Shown one piece after another: positions 11,261 to 22,744 of a DNA stretch of 64,000 bases. The notes beneath the pieces were generated by a model. It ran no database searches. It was not told the DNA's origin and saw only the letters and a program-made list of their open reading frames with translations. Source of the stretch: Margaritispora aquatica (Eukaryota > Ascomycota > Leotiomycetes > Helotiales > Discinellaceae). The DNA lies in contig VJWN01000013.1 in NCBI GenBank assembly GCA_007644065.1, forward strand, positions 1,178,001-1,242,000. Direction: 5' to 3'. The translations under genes and the position numbers were made by a program. Within the stretch, counting starts at the first letter, position 1, and every line of letters begins with the position of its first letter.

Positions 11261-11485
11261 ATGCCGTGCTCGAACCTCCACGCCACGTGTAGAGAGTGCG
11301 CGGTCAGGATGTTTAGATTGGTGGGTGGGAAGTGTCCTACGTGTCGGGGGACGTATAGCGCGAGGGATTGTTTTCTAGAGGAGTTGGACGAGAGGATTTT
11401 CGAGGAGAAGGTTGTGCAGGGGGAGGTGTGGTGGATGGAACTGCTCAGGGACGAGATGGCGGTTTATTTAACGCATCGAGGATGA
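11261..11485 (+). pseudogene. RING-finger fragment
   Basis: The 74-residue frame carries C3-x3-H7-x2-C10-x2-C13-x11-C25-x2-C28. This fits zinc ligands 3 to 8 of a RING domain (MPCSNLHATCRECAVRM, then GGKCPTCRG) with the usual spacing. Ligands 1 and 2 should lie 9-39 residues upstream. The DNA there reads SSDC in another frame, and one missing base separates it from this frame, while the second Cys position is Pro. The first half of the domain is therefore damaged. A RING would normally recruit an E2; this copy probably cannot. It could also be the last exon of a gene whose first exon I failed to place. Confidence 0.4.
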
Positions 11486-12687
11486 AGAGCCTTGATGGCT
11501 TAGAGACGACGAAAACTCAACGGGACATTCTGTACCTCGTGGTTTCTGCTTCGTTGTCCCGTCTACAGGCAGCGCGATCTTAAGAGGGAAACTCCACCAA
11601 GCAAACAAGCAAAGAACATCAGTGAACTTGAAGCCGAATCTCGCTTAGCTGCTGAGCATTATGCCACCAAGCCAAGATTGAACGTAGAGTTATCCCCAAG
11701 AACAGCACCAATACCCTCTCAACATCCAAAGATTCCTCGCGTACGTATTACGTCTATATTACTTCTAGAGTAAACTCACTTATTTATAGCCTCGGCCGAT
11801 TAAAGATTCCAAGATATGTAATCTTACACAGCATTATCTCCGAGAACTAGGACCTCCAAAACATCTCTAGCTTCTTCAAGGTGCCAATTGTCGAAATTTC
11901 AATATCGTTATGATAGTGTGGATATCACTATAAATCATTTAGGGCTGAATGTCTGGTTGTAGCCTTTTGTGAGTAAAAGAGGAAGAAAGTAGGAAAAAAT
12001 TGTCTCCAACGTACATTGACTGCTAATGTAAATAAAGCTTGTGTATGTATGTTGGACGAATTTCTTTGTTAGATCAATCAAAAGATAAAATAAAATCACG
12101 AAGAATGGTAAAATGACGACTCACTCTTCTTGTTTTCCCCAAACCGCAAATCGATATCTGATAATTGCTGAATGCTCAAAAGCAAAATACAATTCGCACT
12201 TGCGAATGGCAACCTTACCATCGCTCTTCCACCTGATAGGGAAAATATTGCATGACAAGAAAACAAACGCCAGACATTAAACATTAATAGAACAGACAAT
12301 GATGCAAGAATACAACATAGGGCAGGTAGTCAATTTCAATTCGGGTATCTACAATGCCCCCGCCCTAGGTATGCAAATCCATTGCTCGAGTCCAGCCCTC
12401 CAGTCCTTTCCCGCGCCCGACCCTTGCAACCTTTCCACCCTCCTACCATCCATCGGCACGGAACCATCGATCGATCAGACTCCAAGATGAGTCTTGAGGA
12501 CCAAAAGCAATTTCAAAGATCAAAAAACCGCAAAGGTACCCTAAATCAGAATATGCACCGATCCGCTGCTCCGCGCCAGTCCATGCAAATGCAAATGCCA
12601 TGCCGATTTTCCTCGAAGGATAAAACAAAAGCAAAGATTCATATCCTGCGCCAGTTACATCCAACCACCCTTCTTCATGATGAACCT
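11486..12687. other. Intergenic, no supported gene
   Basis: About 1.2 kb between the RING fragment and the 3' end of the insulinase gene. Frames up to 107 codons occur but have no domain and overlap each other. Part of this should be the insulinase 3' UTR. Confidence 0.45.
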
Positions 12688-15600
12688 CTACAATTTAGAG
12701 TCTAGTTCTTCGAATTCGCTTATATCCTTTACTGGTTGTGGACCTGCACTAATCTGCAGTTTTGATTTGAAATCTCTCACATCCTTGATGACGTATGGAA
12801 CGGTTCCATTTCCTGCTAGTTTGGTGATGGGCTCGTCGCCGTTGGCGGCAGCTGTCTCATCCTTTTCGACGGCAGCGGTGGCCTGGGCGATGAGATGAAC
12901 AGCTAATTTGGATCTGACGGGTGATGTTGGGTCGATGAACTGTTTGAAGAATGCAATCATATCGGCTTTGCTAAGTAGTTTGATATTGGCTGCGTCTTGG
13001 TGAACTTTATTTTGTTAGTGCAATAAACATATTTCAAGCTTAGGATACTTACCGCTCTCAAAATCAAAGTACTCGCTATCGATATGTGACCAGATCCGAC
13101 CAGATTCTTGGTCCAAATTCTTCAGCTTTTCCAAGCGTTTGGTGATCAAACTTCGCTTATGACTCTCAAATTCTGATTCTGACATCTTCTCCATAACATC
13201 CTCAAAGTCGGTAAGGAATGAATCGATTCTGGACTCTAGATATTCTGGAGTCCGTTCACTTTGAATGATGAATCGATATCCAATGGTTGTAGTCGTTGTA
13301 CGAGTACCACTAAAGACAACATACCCAAGTTGCTCCTTAGTTCGCAGCTGGTCAAATGCTGGCTCGTGTGTCATTTGGTCGAAGAGCATAGTCTTTGCAC
13401 GCAGAGGACGGACGGCCTTGTCACCAACAGTCAACAAGTATTCGATACAATGGTTAACATTAGCCGGATCTCCTAAGGTTCTTTGATAGACAAAATTGCT
13501 TCCAGGTGGAAGCACCAACGATCGATAAACAGGCCATTGTGTCTTGGCCAATGCTCTTGGCTTCAATGTTGTCTCGACTAATTTGCTGATTTTCAAGGCA
13601 TCCTCTTTGTACAAGTTTCCATGCACAAAGGTCTCGATATGCATTTGCTGCAGAAGGTGAGGATAAAATTCCTGGACTGATGCTGCAGTAATGTGCTCCA
13701 GCTCCTCAAGAAATTGATCATTGATATGTCCCCTGTAATTGTTGAGCCATCTAGTGTAGTCTCCGACCTGGTTGTAGGGCTGTTGAAAGAACCAATTCTT
13801 CAATCCTCTGAGCATTCTTTCCTTGATGATTTCAAAGCGATCTTGCTTGATCTCAACTTCCCGCATGGTAACTAGCACTTTTTCCAGTAGAACAGCCAAC
13901 TTGTCGTTATAGCCTGACACGACAATTTCCAGTCCTGGAGAATGGCTTGATACAGAATATTGGAGACCAGCTAACTCGGCGTCATAAGAGTACTCCTCTA
14001 ATGCGTCTTTGACAATGTCAGTGTAGAGTCTTGCCCTCAGACTATTTGCGGCACTCGAACCCGAAAGCTCATTCTGACAGCTGATGAAAACATTTGCCTT
14101 TGGCACCCAGAACTGGTCATCCTTCTTGTACCATGTTCTCGATAAGTCGTCATTTCGGATCAACTTGGGAGATATCGCTGGGACCTTGACTTCTTTCTTC
14201 TCCACCTCCAATTTCGCTGCGATGAACTGGTTGACATGGGGCAAATGAAGCTCCTTCAAGCGAGTCTGTGGGGTGCTCTTTGCGGCCTGCTGGATCTCCT
14301 TCAGGAAATCTGCTGGGATCTTTTCATAAGTATACTCAGTACCATACCACTTCTCCTTCTCCTTGAATCCACCCGGAAATTTCTGCGAGACAACGGTCAT
14401 ACGGAAATTGTCAGGCCTCAAACATTTTAGGCCTTCTTCAATTTTTGCCGAGTCGAACTTCCGAAGTCTAATTGCATTAGTAAGAATAAAACACAAACAC
14501 CAGGTCGACATTTAAACTGACCTGCTGTGACCACTGAGTAGCCATTCTCTTGGAAGTGGAGTCTGCATCACTGCACTAATCTTGCTAGTGAAACCACTGG
14601 CTGGTGTCTTTTGCTTGAACTTGAAATCAACATCGGCCAGATGCTTTTGCTCCTCGAAAATCCACTCCAATGGCGGAGTTTCGAGGAGAAGAGAAACGTA
14701 TTGAAAGAAAACCTTGACTATTTCTTTGTAGTTCTTCAGTCCTTCTTCTGTGAGTCTTATTTGGCAATTGAACACCCCTGGTGTTCCTGGACAGATTGGA
14801 TATGCTCCTGAATACAGATTAGCATCTTTTACGATATTGACAAGTCCAATTCAGCACTAAAAGCTGCTTATTATCTCACATACCTGCACTCAGACTGTTA
14901 ACCCATCCCTTAGCTTTAACATACGACATGATGCTTCCAGGACCTTCGTGGCCGATCAGATGACTGATATAACGGCTTGGTTGTGACTGAAACAAAAGTT
15001 CTTCGTCAATAAATGGAAATGAGAGATCCAATTGCCTCGAGTCCATAACTGGCTTGGCAAAGCATTGCATCAAGAGGGAGTCCTGTTTCCAGGGCTTCTC
15101 ATCCTCCCATCGGTTTTGAGGTAAACTCTTATTCCTAACACCAGCGAACAAATCTGCGACCCATTCTTCTAACACATCCAAAGGCTCCCTGCCCAGAACC
15201 ACTAGCTTCATACGGTTTGCGGAATAGTGCTTCTCATGGAAGTCCATAAACTTTTGTCTAACATCAACTCCCCTCGACTCTGGGATGGTTTTCAAGACCT
15301 CGAGGTTTCCTGTGGAGAAATGGCAATATGGGTGTTTTGGATTCGATAATGACTTCTCTAATTGATGCAATCTCCAGGTATCACTTTGTAAATTCTTTTT
15401 GTTCTCCGAGTCAACTGCTCGTAGTTCTCTATCTAAGGTGGATGGGAGGAAAAGAGGATCGATGAAGAATTGGGCGAAGCGGTCGAGAGCGCCGTATAGA
15501 GGAGAAGCTTCACTTGACTCTGATTCTTCAGCTTTCTTTGCCGCAACTTCGAAATAGTAATTTGTAGAGGTCGCGCCCGTATATGCATTCGAGCTTCCAG

Positions 15601-16206
15601 AGTGTGCGGACAAGTATTGAGAATAGTCATTTTCGACTGGATACTTTGGTACATGTTAGCATACCGTTGTGGAAATAACCAGGAATCCGAAGCCCAATTG
15701 GCACTCAGAGCAGACTTGGTTGACTGTACTTATGGAAGGCCCAAAGTGCAAATGCCATCTTGCACTCCTAGAAATATTGACAAAAATAATTATACCTTTT
15801 TCGTTCCCATAAACAGCAAATGCTCAACTGCATGCGCCGTTCCACTGAGCTCTATATCGTCGGAGAAATTCCCCACGTTGACGTCCATCGCCGCGCTGGC
15901 CTTGTCGGTTTCAGCATCGTGAACAAGGAGTACTTCGAGTTGATTGGGCAAGCGAATAACGAGGTAGTCTCTGTCGTCTAAGCTTGGAGTCTCTAGGCGG
16001 TCCGTGAGTCTCTCAACTGGTCTGTGTCGATGTTCTCTCAAGGGGCTATTGAGTGCGGCGGGTGTTTGAGGTTGGGATAGAGTTGACATGGTGGCAGATT
16101 GGGACGTTATCGACCACGGCGGCGTTGGCGAATAGAAGGAAAAGCTTCTATGTATCGAAGGATTCGAGAAGGGCAGGCGAAGGCTATTTGACAGACGAGC
16201 TGACAA
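12688..16206 (-). CDS. STE23: M16 insulin-degrading enzyme homologue (Ste23-like)
   Basis: Five exons on the minus strand join in frame: 16206-15796, 15643-14884, 14807-14522, 14467-13053 and 13004-12688. The product has 1062 residues, a normal length for fungal insulysins. The inverted zinc motif HAVEH lies at residues 125-129 (most relatives have HFLEH), followed by LLFMGTKKYP, and the third ligand Glu is in RAVDSENKKN near 217. Further M16 blocks are HPYCHFSTGN, IGHEGPGSIMSYVKAKGW, LRTKEQLGYVVFSG and GYRFIIQSE. The first 39 residues are rich in Arg and Ser with no acidic residue, like a mitochondrial presequence. Met40 could serve as a second start. The last three residues are SKL, a peroxisomal PTS1. 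The enzyme should degrade small peptides in a closed chamber; the yeast relative also trims a-factor. Intron 3 has a textbook TACTAAT branch site. Confidence 0.92.
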
Positions 16207-16642
16207 GGTGCTGGTGCTGGTGCAGGTGCTGCAGATGTCTGATCTCTGCTGTCGAAGGCCGAAGAAGCAAACGCCTCCTATGTTGTTTCGAGCTTGTGCT
16301 TGTGCTTGCGGGGGTAAGGAGTGGATTGGGATGGTGTAGGTATGGGTATGGATATGGTTGATGTGGGTTGGAGCCTGGGGTGTGGTTGATGGCGAATCTT
16401 TGTAGGTCTGTGCAGATGCAGAGGAAGTAGCTCGAAACAGCTGCAGAAGTGTAATGTTAGTTTCTTTTTCGTATGTAGAGTGAATCTTGAGTGCAATGAG
16501 AGGAGGAGGAGGAGGTGATGATGACGGTAGTGGTAGTGGTGGCGGCGGTGGTGGTGGTAGTGGTGGTAATGAAGGTGAAGATGATTATGGTGATTCTGCG
16601 AAAGCGGATGAATCAAAGGCTAAGGTAAGCGGGTAGAAACTG

Positions 16643-16690
16643 GAAGTATCTTTTCCAGGAAGTATCTTTTCCAGGAAGTATCTTTTCCAG
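16643..16690. repeat. Three perfect 16-bp tandem copies
   Basis: The unit GAAGTATCTTTTCCAG occurs three times in a row without mismatch. Perfect identity suggests recent duplication. It lies about 440 bp upstream of the insulinase ATG, so it could fall in promoter or 5' UTR. Confidence 0.9.
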
Positions 16691-17560
16691 GTGTGAGGTA
16701 AGATTACAATACAATAGTAAGTGGACTGACTGATATTCCTCTGCTCAGCAACGGCAACGGTAACGACAACGACAACGGCAACAACGGCTTCCAAGGCAAG
16801 TTCGATGATGCTCTTGACTGGTAAAAGTTCGAATGTATGTGTTGGCCGAGCACAATCAATCTTCTGGTAACTGGCTGGGAATACTGGGAACACTGGAAAC
16901 AATGGGAACCTATGGAATGTCGCATGAAATCTAAAGCAGGTGACTTGTTGCAGGCACGAAGGCGCCGTTTTGGGCCTGGATTGAGCAATCAAAAGATGCC
17001 TCGCACGCGCAACTGAGACCGAAAGGTGTAAGGTGTAAGGTGTGAGGTGAGAGGTATGAGGTGCCTGTCAGTGGAACAGGCCGGTTGAAGCTGGAGAAGG
17101 GAAGATACGATCGAGCAGAGAGGCTCGATCGTGTTTTGTGCAACAAAGAGAAATGATGTTGAGATCGAAAAGACAAAGGAAGATGTGATTTTCAATGTTG
17201 ATGGGTCTATGGGTCTATGGAGCTATGGGTCGATGTGCAAAGATACTAGGTTCAAGGTAGATGAAAATGTAAGATCTCAGTCGATACAAGATACAGTAGA
17301 CCCTGTTCCTGTCGGGGAATCTTTTACATTGCCTAGACTCAGATTGAAATCCCCACCAGGAATCCAATATGAGATACAGTATACTGGTACTGGTAAAAAG
17401 CCTGCCCCACCATCAAAGCCATTTCAGGCACTCCTGGGCCGCCACAAGCGATACATATGTAGTTCGGGTTGTCACCGACCGCTGTGAGTGCTAGGTACTA
17501 GGTAGGTACTTGAGATGTGGGACTTCCGGGGCAAGTCTCACAATATGGTAGGTGTGTAGA

Positions 17561-17590
17561 GATGCAGAGATGCAGAGATGCAGAGATGCA
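17561..17590. repeat. 8-bp tandem repeat (GATGCAGA)
   Basis: Three full copies and one partial copy of GATGCAGA. Simple repeat in non-coding DNA; no function inferred. Confidence 0.85.
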
Positions 17591-19056
17591 ACGCAAGGTC
17601 GGAGCAAAGTGAGCGCTCTGGACAACAGTTTGGACACGATCAATCACAGGACACACGGGCAGCATGCAAGAGGCAGAAGTCATAGAAGAAAAGACTTTGC
17701 AACTGCAGTCAATATAAGCGGTGAAATCTCTCGTGGTCCCCAAGGAGGGGTTGAAAGATTACACAACACAGCATGTACGACCTGCCCTGCATCGAGGTAT
17801 GTATGCATGTACTGTAAATACCCTAGTAGCGCCTGGCTATAATAAAAGTGCTCTATCGTCCAGTTCTTTATCACCCCCTCGTCTCGTCTGTCATAAAAGT
17901 CCCGCACCTGTCACAGATCGATCGAGTATCTCTGATTTCCGTTCCAAAGCCGAAAGATCCAATGACATGTCGTCTGCCGTTGACCCCGCCATCATCCAAC
18001 CACCTGGTGATCGGATCAATGACACTCCAAATGGACTGCCTGATGCGTATGAACAGCCATGGAAGTTTCAGACCTTTCTCGAACTTCGACTTGGTTCCTA
18101 TTTTGCTCGATTTGGAACTCAAAGATGGGATGGTGTCTCATGGTAGTCGGCCAGGTTCCTATTGGCATACCGAACTTTGTATAGTTGCCAGCGAAGAAGG
18201 AGGGATTGTGATTTCGATCCCTGCGTTTGCTGGAAAGTTTTTGTTTTGATTTCTAGTTCCATCGAATTACTCATGCTGGTGGTAGAAAGAAATGGCAAGG
18301 CCAGGTTATGAATCTGCAGCTGAGAATCTGCACGCATAAGGTCTGCATGAACCATATGCATGTGTTTTTTCTCTGCTTTGATGTCCACGGTCCTGTCCAG
18401 GGAAAGTGACAGCTGTTCAAAGTGATTGGGGCATTTAGAAGAGAATAGAGCCATGAATCAGGAATATTACACCGCTTTCTCCACGGACTCTGAAAACAAT
18501 ATTATCCGGATTAGTTTGATCCATCGGAATCATGATACCGATGCACCCTGCAATCATTTGTTGGTGGAAGTTGATTGGATTTATCAACAAAACACAAAGC
18601 ATGGATGTTATCTCAGAAGAGAAGTCTACCTATCCCCATTGCTCGAAACGTGGAGAGAAACCTGCGGGTGGGGAGGTAGACTAGGAGAAACTGTAAATCG
18701 GCAAGGTTTGAAACGAAAATAGTACAAACCACCATCCAATGAGTTCTCAAGAAGACGAAACTGTATACATTTTCCGAGCTTTGTATCTCATTGTATGATA
18801 TTTTTTTCTTGAGGACATGAATCTCGAGTTCCGCTTTGCCATGTCAACAGTTTTCATTTAAGCAAAAAGTGACAGTTCGGTTATCCTTGGACAACTCATA
18901 ATCTTTGGCCTGGAAGATTTTTCAGCAACGAGCAAGTGAGTCTGCAATGGTACCACAGCATGAAGATGCGAGTCATATCCTTGGTATTTTCCAACGATCT
19001 AACAGCCGGGACGCTAGCAGGGTCGCCTAGAAGAACTCGAGTCAATTCACAAATTT

Positions 19057-19254
19057 TTGATACTGTCGACAAGGTTGGTAATCGTTGTCTCTGGAGGTAC
19101 GACTGGATCTTCTCTTGCTTATCGACTCGGTGAACAGCAAGCTTGGAAAATTCACATGCATCAGGACGATGTCGGTGATAGAACACCACCTTCTAGTGAT
19201 CACTCGGTAGGGGAGAGAATGGAAAAGCCAACGACTCTCAGCATATGGAAATGA
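19057..19254 (+). pseudogene. Possible relic of a GMC-type FAD motif
   Basis: A 65-codon frame without an ATG start reads LVIVVSGGTTGSSLAYRLGE followed by QAWKI. This resembles the Rossmann GxGxxG strand and helix that open GMC oxidoreductases (V-G-G-G-T-A-G then LA-RL-E), with the second Gly changed to Ser. No further GMC motif was found downstream, so this is at best a small remnant. Confidence 0.3.
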
Positions 19255-19854
19255 TTCAATCTTCTTGCAGAATGTTGTAAATTTTGGGAGAGACCAATAG
19301 ATGAGAGATTTCTGTTATCCTTATCTAAACATGCCAATAGCTCCGAGAGGAATTGTCTACCGCGTTCATGACAAAAGCATGGTTGATACGAACTAAGGAT
19401 CTTTCAGTCAGAACCGTTGAAGTTTGCCAAGATGATGTTGAATCTGAAAGATAATTTCAGGCTTTGGAGAAGAGACAAGAAGCTCCACGACTGAGCAGTT
19501 CTCAAAATATATATGACTGCGTAGAAATTTGTGATTTAAAAACGCAATGACATGTTGTACGCTCCGAGGTCAGTTTTCACTTGCGGTATAGTTCACCAGA
19601 TTAAGAACTTAAGAACTATATCAGCTAGCTGTGCCTATATTGAAGCAGGGAAAACTGGTGATTGAGAGACTCGAGCTCGAGACTCAGATGAATCCGAGAA
19701 GTCCTGGACTTTGCAGATATATTGCGTTGCATTGTTGATTACCATGTCGGCCGTCATAAGCTAGTAACGGTCGTATCCCACAAGCTCCAACGCCTGTAAA
19801 TGCACCTAACTCCAGCGCTATGTGAGTTGCAGCACGAAAACTGTTCAAATACTT

Positions 19855-20852
19855 TCAGGAAAGTTTTAAAGATTCCAGGGTATGTGTAATTTCAGGAAGT
19901 AAATGTGCAATCTGGTTGGGATCGCGTAGCGCAATCGTAAGCTCTGAAGGCAGATGTCCTGAAGTCAATAAGTTCTGAGATTTTGTTAGCATAAAATTCC
20001 TCATCATTGAGTTTAAGCTATAATTAATCCAGAAAAATGAATAGACACTCAACAACACTTTGCAGATTAACTGAATCCTTGGACTTACTCTTTTAACATT
20101 CTCAAACTTGTCCTCTCTCTCAGAATAGTCGCGTATGATATTTGCGGTATTGAAGTCGACATATATCCTGGTATCTCGAACCCTTACCAAGACCTGGTCA
20201 AGTCTCATGAAAAGCCGGCAGAGAAGGAGCATGCGATCAGGCATCACACGCAGCTTGCACGACACGATTGATATTCCATTATCATCAAGCTCACTCTCGT
20301 ATAGCAAGACTTCTTCAAAGAAGAGAATGGGATCCGGGCGCTTCAGTAGTTCAATTGGGATTGGCTCTTTCTTGTCTGTTTGAAGTTCAAATGTCTTCCC
20401 ACTGGTGACAGTTCCCTTATAGTTCGTCGTATAGGACCAGTCGAAAGGCTTGACAACCTCCTTGATACCTTCATGGGTCTTCTCTCTGCAAATAATCAGC
20501 GGCTGGAAATTCATGTTAAGAAGCAGACATACCTGCTACTTGACCACTCTTGTGAATAGGCCACCTTCAGCATGTTCTTGTCAGTTTTGTCGACACAATC
20601 AAGAGCGTCGTATGCGTTGAACTCAAGGCGCCATCCACTTGCAAGATGCTCGATGGATACCATGTTGTCACCAAAGATCATCTCTGGAACTGGGATGCCC
20701 AGGTTTTTGGACATATCGTCAATTGGTCCTGATTTTGAAATTGGGAGCTTTCGTGCACTGATTTTAAAACCCTTCTGAACGTGCGATACAGTTGCCATAT
20801 CTGCATGAGCAGGATCAGGAAACGACTCGTTGATTGCACCGTTGAACGCCAT
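19855..20852 (-). CDS. tip41: TIP41-like regulator of PP2A/TOR signalling
   Basis: Three minus-strand exons, 20852-20533, 20485-20089 and 19974-19855, give 278 residues. The family core is clear: KISARKLPISKSG, IPVPEMIFGDNMVSIEH, LEFNAYDALDCVDK, KPFDWSYTTNYKG, LLKRPDPILFFEEVLLYE, DNGISIVSCKLRVMPDRMLL and VRVRDTRIYVDF. Tip41 binds Tap42 and the PP2A-family catalytic subunit and tunes TORC1 output and PP2A assembly in the cytosol. The last intron is in frame with no stop. I removed it because it has a GTAAGT donor, a TGCTAAC branch site 14 bases before the acceptor, and splices VKR directly to NLLTSGHLPSELTIALRDP. Upstream GTG was rejected as a start in favour of ATG 20852. The gene shares a 368-bp divergent promoter with the Aurora kinase. 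Confidence 0.93.
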
Positions 20853-21220
20853 GTTGGACGCAGGGGAAAGTGCTGTTACCGGTAGATGTAGTATTGAAAG
20901 TGAGGTTTGGAGATGGTAAAGGTATCGTAACACAGCTTCGAAGCTCAGCTCTCAGCCTGATTGATGTGGGGCAGATCGCGGGGGTTGAAGCCAAGCGAAT
21001 GGGGAAGTAACAGTCCCTGGACGTTTTTGGTGTTGCTGTGTCAACCAAATGCCAAGGGATCGCAATGCATCGAGTTTGGAAAGCAACATCAAATGCAAAC
21101 CACGACAAACAATTTATTAACCAACAGTAACACCGAGGAGTCGACAGCGACAACGGGAAATACGAAGCACATTTTCATCTCAACTCACCCTCATTTGAAA
21201 CGAAGATCTGATTGCCCCAA
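20853..21220. promoter_or_regulatory. Divergent promoter, tip41 / Aurora kinase
   Basis: Only 368 bp separate the two opposed ATGs, so both promoters must lie here or overlap. No TATA box is obvious. Shared control of a TOR-pathway regulator and a mitotic kinase is possible but not shown. Confidence 0.6.
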
Positions 21221-22541
21221 ATGGCAACTCGCACGCTTGAATCGCGGTTCGAGCGCATGTCTGTGAATGATGAGAATGCCTCAACTGATGGAAATAAGTA
21301 TCTCAAGTCAAAGGTAATTCTTCTACTTCTGCTATCGAATTTCAACTAACAGTCTAAAGATGACGAATTCTACAACCACGGCGTCACAATTATCGCAAAA
21401 TGCCAATCGTGCCAACCTGCTAAAAATGGCGTTACAAAATCAAAACACAACTAGTACTGTCGTGACGGTACCTTCTCAAGCAGGTCAATGGCGGAGTTCA
21501 AATTTACCCAGCTCAATCGTCTCGCCTCCACGGAAAGTGCACGCTGGATCTTCCAGAGGTTCAGACGAGATGGTGCGATCAGAGCGAACCTCCAACCCAA
21601 TGTACGAGCAGCCGTCTATGCCAAAAGAGTTTCACCTCGGAATGTTCGAAATTGGCCGACCGCTTGGAAAAGGAAAATTTGGCCGTGTGTATCTTGCAAG
21701 AGAGAGAAGCTCTGGGTTTGTGTGTGCTCTTAAGGTCCTCCACAAGAACGAGATCCAACAGGGCAAAGTCGAGAAGCAAGTTCGGAGAGAAATTGAGATT
21801 CAAAGCAATCTTCGACATCCAAACATTCTACAATTATATGGCCATTTCCATGACAGCAAGCGCATATTTCTGATTCTGGAATTTGCTGGCAAAGGAGAGT
21901 TGTATAAACATCTTCGAAAAGAGAATCGATTCCCTGAGTGGAAGGCTGCGCACTACATCGCGCAAATGGCGGCAGCTCTGCGATATCTCCACAAAAAGCA
22001 TGTGATGCATCGAGATATCAAGCCTGAGAATATCCTGGTTGGCATCCATGGAGAAATCAAGATTTCGGATTTTGGCTGGAGTGTACATGCACCAAATAAC
22101 AGGAGAAACACCATGTGTGGAACTTTGGATTATCTTCCACCCGAGATGATTAAGCCTGGAAGCCAGGACAATTACTATACAGAAAAGGTCGATTTATGGA
22201 GTTTGGGTGTGTTGACTTATGAGTTCTTGGTGGGAGAGGCTCCTTTTGAGGACACCCCAGTTATGACCCAGCGAAGGATAGCGAGAGGAGAGATGACAGT
22301 TCCCAATTTCGTTAGTCCAGAGGCGAAGGACTTGATTAAGAGGGTAAGAGAGTCCTTCACCATTCCTTTGAAATTTTCTGACAATATATAGCTGCTTGTT
22401 CTTGATCCAGAGAAGCGGATACCGCTGGAGCATGTGCAGAGGCACCCTTGGATTATCAAGCATTGCGTGAAGGGAGAGCGAGCAAGCGTGAGAGATTCGA
22501 AATCGACGGGGAGCAAGTCATCTTCGAGTGACAGAGATTGA
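21221..22541 (+). CDS. ark1: Aurora protein kinase
   Basis: Exons 21221-21313, 21360-22343 and 22392-22541 give 408 residues. The first intron is only 46 bp. Its AACAG just after the CTAAC branch site is skipped and the next AG (21359) keeps the frame. The kinase domain opens with [16 protein letters not shown]; the ATP lysine is K156 in [16 protein letters not shown] has catalytic D250, and DFGWSVHAP (D268) is the Aurora-type metal motif. The activation segment [14 protein letters not shown] contains T282, the site phosphorylated in Aurora kinases. The N terminus is a disordered 120-residue tail, as usual for Ipl1/Ark1. In fungi this single Aurora acts in the chromosomal passenger complex to correct kinetochore attachments and drive cytokinesis. 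The C-terminal tail is Ser/Lys-rich. The gene is convergent with ATP23, 203 bp apart. Confidence 0.95.
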
Positions 22542-22744
22542 TGAGTGCATGAAATGATGATCAAATTACATTGGCGTTGGGGAGTTGGGGCTGTGGTTGG
22601 CGTCCGGCACAAATGGTCGTGCATATATTTGGAGTTGGAGAGCATTGTATTCCTTTTACGCCGACGCTTCCCAGTAATGATGACACATACAACCACATCC
22701 TGCGTTTTTTTTTTACATGTTGAAACAGTCCTCTTACATTGACT

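Larger units (their letters stand above)
16207..19854. other. Gene-poor 3.6 kb with short tandem repeats
   Basis: The segment next to 16206 must hold the insulinase promoter, and the far end lies 3' of tip41. Many short frames exist, including a His-rich minus frame at 16278-16616 produced by ATGATG/GGTGGT repeats. None has a domain, apart from a weak FAD-motif relic near 19057. Local tandem repeats are listed separately. Confidence 0.45.

Noticed and set aside
16278..16616. Minus-strand His/Leu-rich frame that could look like a metal-binding protein
   Set aside because: It is produced by GGTGGT and GATGAT simple repeats and has no ordered segment or conserved motif.
19974..20089. Reading straight through the last tip41 intron, which has no stop
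   Set aside because: Donor, branch site and acceptor are all consensus, and the intron-encoded stretch is Tyr/Ser/Leu-rich filler that interrupts the C-terminal helix.
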